Positions 30,380-41,191 of a stretch of DNA of 44,286 nucleotides are shown here, one piece after another. The position numbers and the translations under genes are program-made. Numbering within the stretch: the stretch's first letter is position 1; each line of letters starts with the position of its first letter. The notes under the pieces are model-generated. The model made no database searches. It was not told the DNA's origin and saw only the letters and a program-made list of their open reading frames with translations. This stretch comes from Gracilaria vermiculophylla (taxonomy: Eukaryota; Rhodophyta; Florideophyceae; Gracilariales; Gracilariaceae): NCBI GenBank assembly GCA_019155205.2, contig JAHNZQ020003149.1, positions 983,329-1,027,614 of the forward strand, in the 5' to 3' direction.

Positions 30380-30790
30380 CACCTAGGGGAATCATGGTCT
30401 GTTTTTAGGGTAAACGTAACACCATATAGGCACGGGCGGAGCATGAGCATGCTTCACACTACCGCGAGGCACTCCTTTTCGGTCACTGTGTAGCTTTGCT
30501 CTGTCTGGGACAAAGCTCTACTCCAGTAACCAGTTGGTAACTTATCCCTGTTCTCTTGCTCCTGCATGAGGCAGCAACTAGTTTGGGCGTCCGACGCATC
30601 GGTATCGAGCGTGTAAGGTAGACCACTCTTGGGTGATGCCAGTGTCGGTTGATGGAGAAGGGCAGCCTGCAGACATTGGAAGGCTTCCACGTCTTAGACC
30701 TCTAGGTAATCGAACCGGTCCCGTTGGTCTTTCATGAGCCGTCAGTTCAAGGCTGCTGCAATGTTTGCGAACCCCTTGATGAACCTTCGG
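30380..30790 (-). pseudogene. RNase H of family 2
   Basis: Minus strand: VEAFQCLQAALLHQPTLASP, YTLDTDASDAQTSCCLMQEQ, LPTGYWSRALSQTEQSYTVT, EKECLAVV, then a degraded tail. The first Asp (LDTD) and the Glu (EKECLA) of the active site are visible; the third (RTDHAPL in family 1) is only traceable as KQTMIPL, so the acidic residue is lost. Stops interrupt both ends. Confidence 0.75.
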
Positions 30791-31562
30791 TACACATTTC
30801 AATGATCTATAATGGATAAAGTATCTGTTTTGGTTGTTGGAATACGAGCTTCCTGTACCGCCCGGATGCTCCGTTTGGTAACTTCCAACCATCCAGTACT
30901 AAAGCTGTGTCCCAGATATTCTACCTTTCGGTCAAAGAAGGTGCACTTCTTCAGCTTGACGGATATCTCTGCCTCCATCAGGAGAAGAAGTACCGTACCA
31001 ACATGGTCGAAGTGCTCTTCTACCGTTTGGAAGTTGATGATTACGTCATCGAAATATACCAATGCGGTTATCTATTTCAACTTAGATTGGATAATGTCCA
31101 GCGCTCACTGAAAGGAGGCTGGCGCATTCTTTATACCCAATGGCATGCGGAGAAACCTAAAAATGCCAGCATGACAAGTAAAAGCGGTCTTTTCTCTGTC
31201 CCCCTTGGGTATTTCCATTTGCCAATAATCACTTTTGGCATCCAAGGTGGTAAACACTTTCGCATTCCCTAGGGTATCAATCCACTCGTCCATTCGTGGT
31301 ATTGGGCACGAATCCCGGACCGTTACGGCATCCAGTTTTCGATAGTCTACACAGAACCGCATACCGGGTTCACCATGTTTTTGGACAAGGACAACTAGGC
31401 TCGCCCATTCCGTGCTTGCGGGCTCGGTGTTCTCTTTGCGGAGCATGTGTTCAATTTTCTGGAGCTCTACCCCACAGGCCTTACGATCAGCTCGGAAAGG
31501 TTGTTTGGGAATCGGCCTGGCACCAGGTACCAGGTCAATGCGATGCTTCGCGGCCTTTATAA
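30791..31562 (-). pseudogene. pol: Reverse transcriptase of family 2
   Basis: Minus strand: EPGMRFCVDYRKLDAVTVRD, SCPIPRMDEWIDTLGNAKVF, TTLDAKSDYWQMEI, FRFLRMPLGIKNAPASFQ, then TGA at 31107-31105, ALDIIQSKLK, TAG (Trp in family 1), and LVYFDDVIINF with the YFDD codons at 31056-31045. Thumb: ISVKLKKCTFFDRKVEYLGH. The TGA directly after ASFQ is at the codon that is also TGA in A and B. A further TGA follows IIDH where family 1 has Cys. Catalytic Asp residues are intact. Confidence 0.88.
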
Positions 31563-32091
31563 CGCCAAGGCGTCCTGACTACATGGTACCTTACGGTTCG
31601 AGCTTATCGAGAACCTTCTCCCCTAGTGATTGGTCTTTGATACCAATATGGACTTCTTTTCTCCAATCTACAGGTTTCTCTTCCCTTTGGCAGTCTTCCA
31701 CTTCGTTCTTCTTCATCTACATTCAATCTTAATGGTCCTAATCTCCTTCATCTCTACCTTTACGGTCATCGTCTTCGCATCGTTTCCTTATTGGGTCACG
31801 CTGTTCACCAGGATGGTCCGCAGAGTTCAGCGCACCGAATGTGGTGTCCTCTCATCCATCCTCAGTTTGACCGACTGCAGTTGAACTCACAAGGGTAAAG
31901 ATGTTCTCAGGGGCTAGGAAACCATGACCAGTTACGTTACTCTTGGGCATTTTTGCGGGTTTATCCCCTAAGTTATTGACATACACCGCAACGAGCTTTT
32001 TCGGTGTATTATCACATATACCGTTAGCCATTAAGGTCACGTGTTTGTTGACCGGCTTGCAGTAGTTCTGTACCGAAAGGAGTCCAGAATC

Positions 32092-32560
32092 CTAACAGGT
32101 CACACTAACAACCACTTGGATCATGGCGGGGACGACCACGCTTCGACAAAGCCGTATCTTATTGGAAACCAAATCTCTTGGTTGTGACTGGTCGTGTCGA
32201 CCTATCCACCCTTGACGTCCTTTGTGCTCACCAATTGTGAGACTCTGTGGTCCGTCGTTGCACAGGAACGTGCGCCACCGCGGAAAGATCGCCCGAACAT
32301 GGAGATCTATAAACGAAGTGCCAAGAATGCACTGCGTGGCCAATTGGTCTACAACATTAAACCGAACGCGGACCTTCAAGGTGTCGGCAATTACCATGAG
32401 GTAAATAATTCAAAGAACCGATAGCGGTCGATTGTTTGCCTCCACTAATTGGTTTTTGACGGTGCACGTTTGCACCCTCCTCAAGCTTTTGCTTGAGAGA
32501 AATTCGGCACTCACCAGATTCAGTCCCACCCAGTGTCCAGAACGGAAACCGTTGGTTCCA
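32092..32560 (-). pseudogene. Retropepsin of family 2
   Basis: Minus strand near 32545: SVLDTG (active site), a frameshift, then NLVSAEFLSSKSLRRVQTCT, then KVRVRFNVVDQLATQCILGT and SFIDLHVRAIFPRW. It matches family 1 (ILDTGAGPNLVH, VATTLAAQCILGTSF, VDRYVRAIYPRL) in order and spacing. At least one frameshift and two stops are present. Confidence 0.7.
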
Positions 32561-32883
32561 TATGGTTTGCAGTAATCCCGAGATTGAAGTTTACCTTATA
32601 GTTACTGTGCTTTAGAAAGAATGTAAGAACAGATTTGTCTACAATACCTTCGGCGCCACTCACCATTGGGTATTCGTCCATACTTAAACCACTTAGTTCT
32701 GGAGGGCCTTCCAGGTTCGTACGGTTTGGGGTGGCCTTTACTCCAACCGCACGGCATTTTCCGTCTGGTGGTTGACACCAGAGGGTTCCCCGATGTCGGT
32801 GACTAAATTAACCTTCTGAAGTACCGGTGCTTAAACCGTAACGGTGGGCCTGGGGGCCATATTGGTAGAATTTCCGGCGGCGT

Positions 32884-35033
32884 TTGGTAACGCGGGTTTA
32901 CCCATTGGTACGAACATATCCGTGTTGTTGGCCTGCCGTGCCTTCAGCAGGGAATCCCGGGCTTCTGGATTCGCGCTGGGGCACGAGGTCGCCAAATGGT
33001 GCGAGGGTAGGCCAAATTAACATAGATGCTTACCAGTTCTGGGGTTGCGAAACGCCAGCGGGTTATTCCTAGATGGTCCAGTGTTCACCTGAAAGGTCAC
33101 ACGTCGGAAAGAATCTGTCCCACTTGGTATTTTTGTACCACGTTGGTTACAAGGTACGGTCAATATCTGATTGCCCGCAGAGTCCGAAGCCACAGTGGGT
33201 GCGAAACTCCCTGGAGAGGGGTTCTCTTCAATTACCGAACTGGTCCAGTGGGTCGAGGGTGTCATCGTAAAATCCCCGGGGTCTGCGCTTTCCAAATGGA
33301 ATGCATGACCATCCATTGTTCTCACGGTGCGTTCTTCTTCCGTACAGGTTGTTTCCTCGATATGGTGAACTGATTGTTTCGGTTTTTCCTTTAAGGTCTT
33401 CGGGGTCGGTTAGGGGACGGGTGTCCTTTCCCCTTCCCTGACAGTGTCACCAATTCCCTGGGCGTACCTTGCAAGGGCGTTGTAGTGGACCTTACGGTGG
33501 TTTGCCAGAAAATTGCGTACCTGAGACCTAATGGACTTGACCACGTTGTCAGCGAACACGGACGATAACTGATTGGTGGTGAAGACGCTACTACAGCGGG
33601 ACGCGGCTGCCCAACGGGTTCTTGCAAATTCCAATTCGGTCTGGCTAGGCCTTTGTCTGTACGCCAACACTTCCCCATAGGCTTCCTGTATTACCTCATC
33701 GGTCGCGCAGGTTTCCATAAGGAAGTTTACCACCAGGGGATGGTTGGTCAACACCTCCGACTGGTCCTCATCTACCGCCATAGTTTTCGCCTGCAGACGG
33801 CTGTGCACCAAGTCTGCTGGGGAAATATTGGAACAGCCAAGGTTGCAGCTCCTTCAGAAGACCCGTTTCGGTCACATGCGATATTGAACCTTTGAAGGAA
33901 GTCAATGACCGCAATGGAATCATCGCCTGAGGAGCTCGTTGCACCCATTTGAGAACTAAGCTTCTTGTGATGCTTAGTTATCTGGTGAGCAATCTCATTG
34001 GTGTACTCACTGTTCATGTTCCTTAACCTATAGGTCCGATAATCAACCGCTTTGGTTAACAGGTCGTTGAGCGGCTGAAGAACCTCTAGGTTAGTGTCCA
34101 AGTCTTCGCCCGACTCTGACGAATCGTACCGCTTGGTTCTCCCCTTACGATCGGACTTCCCTTTCTCCGACGGGGTTTATTTCTTCTGTTCTTCTTACCT
34201 CTACGGTCATCATAACTAGAGTGCGAATCGGTGTCTGAAAATGAAGAGTCGGGGTCCGGCTGGTGTCCCCTCTCCTTCTTACCCTTTGGTCTCTTCTTAC
34301 CTTTAGGTCTTCGTCGCCGCTCATCCTCCGAGCTCAACGAACCACCATCATCACCACCAGGGTAACCAGCGCCGGTGCCCTGCTTGGCTCTACCAATTGG
34401 TACCGGGAGGTACACTACCTCGGGGCCCTCGTTCACGCGAGGCTCCGACCCGGACCTGACTCGGTCAGTTTGTTAATCACCAGTTTGGTCAATGGGAGGA
34501 TTGGAGTGGTGGACAGCAAATACGTTCAGATACCCGTGTGGTTTTCCCAGACTTGGTCGATCCACTACCGGACCGGTGTGGGTATCCCTATTCAACCCCT
34601 TGCAGAGGTCTTCTAGGGACTTTTGCACCATATGGCCAATAAAATCCCGAGCTTTCTGCTCGAGAAATTGAAATACCAATTCCGGTAATCGGTCGTGTAG
34701 TTGACAGACTGCGCGTCCAATCACCGTTTCGGTAATGCTCTCCAAATCCGGCTTAAAAATCACCACAGATGGTCGGTTACCTTCGGGGTTCACCAATCGG
34801 TTAGATGCAGAGTCAGACTACGGCACCGCCGGAGTCCCAATCCCACCTGTATCGCCAGCCTGTAGAGCGGCATCTCGTGCCCTCTGCCTCCACTCGACAG
34901 CATAGACTGAATCAGTTTGTCTCCTGAACAACCTCTCAGGGTTATCCGTTGCCAGTACCATGAGGGCATCGTTGGGCGCATTCCCCGCGCCGTAGCTCGA
35001 CGAGCCCATGGACCATGTGGTACGTCGTTGCAT
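32884..35033 (-). pseudogene. gag: Gag of family 2
   Basis: Read from 35033 down in several frames: AVEWRQRARDAALQAGDTGG, ITETVIGRAVCQLHDRLPEL, a Gly/Glu-rich and strongly basic stretch (RRRRPKGKKRPKGKKERGHQ; KKNRRNKPRRRKGSP), then PLNDLLTKAVDYRTYRLRNM, DDSIAVIDFLQRFNIACDRN, GSSEGAATLAVPIF, LVVNFLMETCATDEVIQEAY, FVTTNQ-type and VRNFLANHRKVHYNALARYA. The capsid-like blocks align with family-1 gag (SFSGEDPILV, RFRSACNTNGVPEGAA, VVNFLLKRYATDEV). A possible degenerate zinc knuckle follows near 33020 (TGKHLC, then PSHHLATSCP). Multiple frameshifts, each open piece being 70-135 codons. Confidence 0.75.
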
Positions 35034-35151
35034 ATCCGATGAACCAGTGGGTCACAGCAATTGCTTCCTAGTAGGTTCCAGAAACCAAACGGTATTCCAA
35101 TTTCGATCCTTCTCGAAAACGTTCTCTACAAAACCAAATGGTCGTCCGCAA

Positions 35152-35169
35152 CTCTAAGTTGGGAGACCA
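35152..35169 (-). promoter_or_regulatory. Primer-binding site of family 2
   Basis: Minus strand TGGTCTCCCAACTTAGAG, three bases after the LTR end ACCACA at 35173. TGG pairs with a tRNA 3' CCA. The core matches family 1 at 15460-15481. Confidence 0.6.
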
Positions 35170-35172
35170 AAT

Positions 35173-35800
35173 TGTGGTATAACCAACAGCGGTTATGGAC
35201 CAATTGGGGTGTTCGTGTGTGATCTCTGCTGTATGAAGCCCTGGCTGGGCTCGACCTAGAAAGTAAATAGAGGATACATGTACGGTCTGTGGCCGCACCA
35301 ACCACTAGAGGAGCAAGATAGCCGTCGTTTTCTACGGCCCTGCTTGGTAGATGCAGTGGGTCGTGACGCGTGGGTTAGTAATACCTGCGAAGGTCTTGGG
35401 TACAACAGCTTGTCGACTGTAGAAAGCAGAAGGCCATGCTAATACCCAGAAGGTGCGTACCTTAATCATGTAGGGGGACGAGACTCACGCCCACCTTAAG
35501 CGGGGACGTGGCCCGCTATGTGTGCCACATCTTGAGGTACACCCTGGCGGTGCACCTCAACTACTGTAGTCATTAGTTAAAACTACTTCTAAGAATTAAA
35601 GTTCAATAATAGGAAATACCGCCCTTGTCCACAGCCATACATGGCCCAACCAAAAGGTATTTTGTAAACCTCCTTGATAGAAAAATATACCATAAGGTAC
35701 CTAGACCCACTATACGACAGGCTCTACCGTCAAAATACCTTTGCAGAGGAAGATTCGGACGTTTTCGTGTGCTTTTCTGCTCGCAGGCTATTGCACTACA
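35173..35800 (-). repeat. 5' LTR of family 2 (about 628 bp)
   Basis: Ends on the minus strand in TATACCACA (35173), like family 1. The start is placed at 35800 where the minus strand reads TGTAGTGCAATAGCC, resembling family 1 TGTAGTACAGTGGCT, and where a second, inverted copy at 36749 begins at the same base. No polypurine tract precedes it, as expected for a 5' LTR. The start is less certain than the end. Confidence 0.55.
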
Positions 35801-36748
35801 CACATTTACGGACAGCATAGTCTTCGTATGTAATCAAAAGACTCGGCGCACTCACGCAGCACATCCACATCGGTTCTTACACCTTATTCGTCTGGAACAC
35901 CTGATATTTAGCATGCGTGTTCAACAAGGATTGGCCGCTCCACCTCACTCGTGGTCACTGTATTACAACAGTCCAAGTACATCACGCCACCAATGCTTCT
36001 CTCTTCGCCATCGCTGAGGTCCCATATTGCCAGCGTCACTTCGCAGCTCCATGTGTCAGAGGAATCTTTGCTCCTTTCTGGCATCACACTCTACGTGGCA
36101 CGCCCACAATATTGTCAAGTCTTATGCGATGCACATGCCCGCTATCGTAATTGAGGTGCTCCAGAAAAAATCATCCTCGACCGTCGTTGCTTTTCAAAGA
36201 CTTTTTGTGTACCACAGCGGTGATAAACCACTCGCCATCGTCCGAGAGCACCGCTACTGGGGCGCTTTTCAGCAACGGGATCACAATCGCACCAGATTAG
36301 TTACGGCGTTTGAGGGCTTCCTGCGCTCGCTACAGCCCAACACATATATACGATTGCTGCTTGTCACCCATCTCTTTGCATACGCTGTTGTTTCTCATTT
36401 TCTTCTTCATCACATATTCTGCCATATGATTATTATTTCCCGGGTTTTGGCCCATGTACAACGTTTTTATCTCCCAATTCATTGCCTGCGGCTGAAATAC
36501 CGGCAGCCTCTATGTTCTTGACTTCAATTTTTCAGTTATCGCATAGTTGCATGCAACAATGTTGGTGTAATATACCTAGCTACTCTATCCACGCGCCACT
36601 GTCGGAGCCATACCGCTGCCCATAGACGTGGGACCCTTGCAAACAGTAAGCGATCGTGAGGCGGAATCCGAAACGGACCTCGGATCCGCAGCCTTTGGTA
36701 CCAAGGCCGACGCAAGTTGCTGCGCGCGCAGCGACACCGCCTAAATAC
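35801..36748. other. Spacer between two inverted LTR-like arms; no gene supported
   Basis: Several overlapping open frames (for example 36027-36521, 164 codons) exist, but none resembles a family I know and they overlap in different frames. The 20 bases just inside each arm also show weak similarity (CCGTAAATGTG and CCGCCTAAATAC). Confidence 0.4.
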
Positions 36749-36837
36749 TGTAGTGCAATAGCCGTCAAGTGAGAAAAGCACACATAGATGTCCAAATCTT
36801 CCTCTGCAGAGGTAGCTCAGCGGTAGAGATCTCTCGC
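36749..36837 (+). repeat. LTR-like fragment, inverted copy of the family-2 LTR start
   Basis: Plus strand begins TGTAGTGCAATAGCC and continues AGAAAAGCACAC, CTTCCTCTGCA and CGGTAGAG, matching the minus strand from 35800 to about 35712 at roughly 75-80 percent. Similarity then stops. It is either the start of a truncated plus-strand family-2 relative or one arm of an inverted repeat around 35801-36748. Confidence 0.65.
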
Positions 36838-36880
36838 GGACAACAGAACATTGTCAGGACTAAGACTGAGGTTGGCCACC
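36813..36880 (+). promoter_or_regulatory. tRNA-like A box with weak B box
   Basis: TAGCTCAGCGG at 36813-36823 is a perfect internal RNA polymerase III A box. GGTTGGCCACC at 36870-36880, 46 bases after the A box, partly fits a B box (consensus GGTTCGANTCC). No cloverleaf can be folded, so this is not a tRNA gene. The inverted copy at 35712-35800 lacks the A box match (TATTTTGACGG), so the match may have arisen by chance within the LTR fragment. Confidence 0.3.
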
Positions 36881-37548
36881 AGAACGTGGCTTGAGACGTA
36901 GAAGAAGGATCCTCACCAGGTGGGTCTCTGAATGTGTGGTGCTTCTTTTAAGAAGAGAGATGGGAAAAAGGGAAAGCGCGGGTTTCGAGATCCACAATGT
37001 GCAGGATACACATCCACGGTGGAAAGAAGGGAGGTAGCCGAAAGGGGAACAACGGCGAGCAGTTCAGATTCTTCAAAAAATAGCGAGCACCGTGAGACTC
37101 CGTGAGACAGGGAACATACCCAAATGTGGGCGTTCTCAGCAAACAAGGCCGATGGGCAGCCATACGCTTCAGGATATCCTTGGTGAAAGACAAATACGGA
37201 CGTAGGCGGTAAGCTCAGAGCCGGAATCTTGAGGGCGGCGGCGGGGATGCCGGCGACCTTCAGTATTGTGGCGCTATTTATCTAAGTAGGAAAAGTACTG
37301 CATAATTAATTAAATAAACATCAGTTTATTTTGGCCACCGCCCGTGCACTGTACCAGAAACCGAGCCAAACCTGTAGGAGGCGTGCCGCCGAACGTTTAC
37401 GAGGGACTTAGTCATATTCATCCCCTACGGCAAATTTCACAGTACGAGCTCGCATGTCAGAATACCCGGAAAAACGGGCATGCCCTTCAAATACTGCATC
37501 CGTCCTCTGCGCGCGCGCCGCCCATGCAGTTCCAAAACATTTTAGTTT
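36881..37548. other. No gene recognised
   Basis: Mixed sequence with short unconnected open frames on both strands. Nothing repeated elsewhere in the window was found. Confidence 0.4.
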
Positions 37549-37990
37549 TGTAACGGGGGGAGTGTGTGGCAGACACAGGTTACCGCACTCCTCTATTCTG
37601 CGCACGCACTCTACGGTGCACCACGTTTCTCGGAGGCACCTTGCACCAGGTGGGAGAAACGCCTTGCTTTACAAATAAAATCCGACAGTACGTTCGGCCT
37701 CGGGGTCTGGTACGGTGGAAAAAGCGAACACGAGAGTCTGGACTTCACGTGTTCCTTATGGTGTGCTCCGCGCGATTTCCTATCGCTAAAGAAGGCATCC
37801 CACGATATTCCGCGTTGCTACCTCCGCTACGCTTTTACTACGCACGATTCATGTTTACCATATATCATTAAGCCCCAGCTGATTCTCTTCAGTCAGACAT
37901 ATTACGAAGGGGACGGTTCGCACAAAACCATATCGAAAAGAACGCCAAAGAAAGATGTGAGCACTGTATTTATCTTGAAAGGCTAATAAA
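37549..37990 (+). repeat. Possible LTR start (GGGGGGAG then TGTGTGGCA)
   Basis: TTGTAACGGGGGGAG at 37547-37561 looks like a polypurine tract, and TGTGTGGCAGACACAGG follows like an LTR start; AATAAAG near 37985 could be a poly(A) signal. No second copy exists in the window and no pol domain lies upstream, so this is tentative. The overlapping frame 37564-37986 (140 codons) has no recognisable domain. Confidence 0.25.
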
Positions 37991-39180
37991 GACAGAACTG
38001 AGCCAAAACGTACCTACTGATTTACGTTTTATGATGATTTTCTTTGCAAAATGTGAACATATGCGCATGACGGTAGGTTTTAGATCTCTATATCGTGTGT
38101 TTAAACATGAAATATGTTATACTACTAATTACGTTTTTATTTTAGTGCTTATATAGAAAAAAAAGAAAACTATGACTTTTATTGCACTGAGATGTTAGAA
38201 AGATGTTGTAGCTTCGATTTTTTTCTTTGTTAGAAGTGTAAGATCAAGATAATGGGTAAAAAGTAATTTTTATAGCAGAAAGGGTGTTTCTGAATCACCA
38301 GAGGCCAATTGTTCTATGTAGTTTGTTTGTTTCTTAGTACCAAATAATCAACATTACTGTTAGTCTCACTGCAATTTGATAATTTTCTTTACATTGCTGA
38401 TCTATTTCTACGAGTAAAACATTTATTTCCATATGCGTTCTGAATTAAGAAAGAAAACAAGTATTGACAGCAAACGGTCTTATTTAGGGAAGAGGTCTAA
38501 CACAAAGCCTTTCTACATATTTTCTTCATTAATATTGTCGTAAATCATTCCCCCTTAAATTATATCCATAAGAAGCATGCTTCAACACTTTGTGCATAGA
38601 TGCGGCGAAAGACCTCGTGTACAAGAAGTCAACGCAGAGCTGCTGCATGGAATTCTATGGTTATCCCCTCCTTTAAGGATACGGATCATTCTTCAACGAA
38701 ACGTCCAGATCAATGAGCAAAACCAATCAACATCGGGTTACGATCGACTCGTTGTCCTTGTGACGGAAAGAGCTCTATGGATGCCCTCATCTGATGAGAT
38801 AAAGATTTGAGAAATGTTTGGCCTTTTGTGTTTTTGTGCATTAAACAATATTTAGTTTTCTGAAATCTTGAATACATTGTTTTACGTGTACAAATCACTC
38901 TCAGTTTTTAAACAACTTATATTAACGTGGGGTGGTAGAAGCTTTATTCTCTGACAGGTCGGTGATTCTCTCTCCTCCCTCTTTCTCGTTTTGGCTCCCA
39001 TTCACTGAAAAGCAGCTCCAAACTGCGCTATACGATCCATTCCATGACAGGTATCGTTACTATAATAGCGATAAACCTCACACACACCCAATTGCTCAGC
39101 GGATTAAACTAGCACTTGTTGCACGATAATCCTCGGTCTCAATTGATGACCACATTAATGCACATGTTGAAGAATTTCTT
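37991..39180. other. AT-rich DNA, nothing recognised
   Basis: AT-rich with short frames only (for example 38577-38810). It lies downstream of the family-3 pol stop on the minus strand, where its 3' LTR would be expected, but I found no matching copy to define one. Confidence 0.4.
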
Positions 39181-39204
39181 TCTCTGAAATTTATTCCAGA
39201 AACG

Positions 39205-39480
39205 CATTTTTGAGCGTACCATCTGCATCAACAAAATCTTTCGGTGTCTGCCACTGCGCGTCATGTGTATATGAGTTTTCCAAGAGTGTGACCTATTGAT
39301 AGCCTCTTCCTCGCTTATGATGAGCCAGTATTACATCTATCTGGAAAATATTTTCACTTTCCCTTCATCTGATGGGTGACAGCGTACAACGGACAGGTTG
39401 CCCGATATCAGTAGGCCGAGAACTATGCGGTTTCGTATGCGACACATGCACCACCGGATGCGTTTGAACATGACTTGGAA
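39205..39480 (-). pseudogene. Chromodomain and integrase C-terminus of family 3
   Basis: Minus strand: HVQTHPVVHVSHTKPH (the conserved His-Pro-Val-His-Val-Ser-x-x-Lys-Pro end of the integrase), a broken linker, then ILAHHKRGRGYQ, a TAG, and SYTHDAQWQTPKDFVDADGT followed by LKNAFLE and a TAA near 39207. The ILAHHKRGRGYQ / W / DFVD-DGT pattern is a chromovirus chromodomain of the type found in many protist and fungal elements. Confidence 0.7.
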
Positions 39481-40488
39481 AGTTCAATTTGATTGCGTTC
39501 CTGCCTATCAATTCCAAAATTCAAAACGGGCCAATCCTTCGAGCTGACAGTTTGTGGGACTTTTGAGCCATAGGATAAGAGTCGCGAAACAAACTACGAG
39601 ACACCCAGACCTCAACACCAACCTTGTAGACAGGTTGCCTGAATTGCCTGCTTGCCTCTGCCGCCTATCTATATTTTACGAGCTCGTGTGCACATCTAGC
39701 ATCGTCTGTGACTGCTTTCAATTGGACCCTGAAATATGAAAGAGTTTCTACACAAATAGTAGATTTAAACAAACTTTCCAAGAAAGCTTTTGGCTTCCAC
39801 CCTAAGTCAATATCAAACATCAAAGGACGAAGATCTTCAGAAACGGCCGAGTTATACGCGAACTCTGCACTCGAGAGCAACACATCTCAATCTTTCTGCT
39901 CAAAGAAATAAAAGAAGCGAATGTAATTTTCCACCTTTCGTCTCATAACTTTTGATTCTCCATCTGTCCGGAGATGTCGAGCAGATGATATCAGCGTTTG
40001 TACTCCACATGACTTCATGGGTGATGCCCAAAATTCAGGGATGAAACGCGGATCACGATCAGAGAGGATGGAGTCAGGAAGGTCATGGTGTGGAATATTA
40101 TTGGTGAAGAAGGCTTTTGCAACATCTAGGGCTCTGTCTGTTTCCCAACAACCAAAAATCGAACTCTTCTTCATAGTCTATGGACCGAAGTAGCAATGGC
40201 ACCAAAACCCCGATCACTGCACGGGAGTTTTACAATATAATCAGTAGCGATCATACTCCATCTCCGCGTTGGAACTGGAAGCGGGTTAGGATCATTCAGC
40301 ATCTGTCCATGGAAGTGTTTCTGATGCTGGCAAATACTACACTCATCGCAGTATCGCTTGAAGTCATTCCCCCTATGTTTGCAGTGTAACTCGGCACGAC
40401 GAGCAAGGGTCTTGGAAAATGGAAAGTGACCTCCTACTGTGAAGTCATGCTGCATTTCCAGAATCTTATAACGAAAACGCGAAGTCAT
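39481..40488 (-). pseudogene. Integrase of family 3
   Basis: Read from 40488: zinc-binding domain (MQHDFTVGGHFPFSKT, then CDECSICQHQKHFHG; HHCC residues present), core Asp in MIATDYIVKLP, second Asp in ILSDRDPRFIPEFW, Glu in TDGESKVMRRKVENY, then AEFAYNSAVSEDLRPLMFDI. All three acidic residues survive. A frameshift lies near 40171, a stop near 39887 and others before the chromodomain. Confidence 0.85.
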
Positions 40489-40879
40489 AAAGAGCTTCCC
40501 TTTCTACAGAAGACGCCAACCCTCTCTCGAAAATAATAGTAACAGGAGCTCCAACCGTGTGCACTGTTTAGCTTTTTACGACCATTTTCCATTTATTGTT
40601 AAAACAATTGGGCCAAAGAACTGATCTGAATAGTATTGCGACTTTTTCTGCTCCAACACCGAAAACGAAAAATCATGCAGTGAATTTCAAAAAATCATGC
40701 AGTGAATTTTTTGAATGGTTGGACGAACAAGAATTCCGGATCCGGAGTCGCCGAGAACATGAACTTTCCCTTTGACCTAGTTAAACTTACGGATATTAAA
40801 AATAGCTAGAACATCGAGTCAACGGGCTACACGACGTTTCAAGGACTTCTATGACAAGAAATATTCTACAACTTGACTA

Positions 40880-41070
40880 TTCGTAAACTAATTGAAGCAA
40901 TTACCCTCGAGGTAGCACCAGAATTTCTGTAAAGCAAAGACAAGCGCCAATAGCCTCCGTTCATTTGCGAAACATATCTACTCCGTAGGTGTAAACTTGA
41001 GGGAAGTGTAGACAAAAGCCCGCTCATTTTTGTCTCCATTCAGCTGTATTAGCGTGGCATTAACTACCCA
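40880..41070 (-). pseudogene. RNase H remnant of family 3
   Basis: Minus strand: ATLIQLNGDKNERAFVYTSL, KFTPTE, a TAG, then ICFANERRLLALVFALQKFW and CYLEG. The NERRLLA block holds the catalytic Glu (ERELLA in active relatives). Short and broken; identified by motif and by its place between RT and integrase. Confidence 0.7.
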
Positions 41071-41191
41071 CTACGATAAATCCATGTGCATACGAAGGGT
41101 TTGAGACCATTGTGGAGGAGCGAGAACCGGGGCTGAAATAAAAGCGTTCTTCGAATCCATAAAAGCTCGCTCACATCAATCATTTCAATTC

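Larger units (their letters stand above)
28352..35800 (-). mobile_element. Family-2 chromovirus (Ty3/gypsy), minus strand
   Basis: Read on the minus strand from 35800: 5' LTR (35800-35173), primer-binding site, gag, retropepsin, RT, RNase H, integrase, chromodomain and polypurine tract (about 28352-28367). Every domain aligns with family 1 at protein level (for example gag block PLNDLLTKAVDYRTYRL against PLNDLFAKVVDYDTYRL; protease block QCILGTSF in both), so both belong to one clade. DNA similarity is too low to be the same family. It carries many stops and frameshifts. Its 3' LTR is not recognisable, so the 3' end is probably truncated or replaced. The element is dense in CCA-N2/3-TGG dyads. 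Confidence 0.85.

Noticed and set aside
2765..31107. Reassigned genetic code in which TGA is a sense codon
   Set aside because: TAA and TAG interrupt the same elements just as often, and TGA replaces Arg, Trp, Cys and Gln codons alike when copies are compared. This is decay rather than a code change.
36813..36880. A functional tRNA gene
   Set aside because: Only the A box is good. The B box is poor and no anticodon or T arm or acceptor pairing can be drawn.
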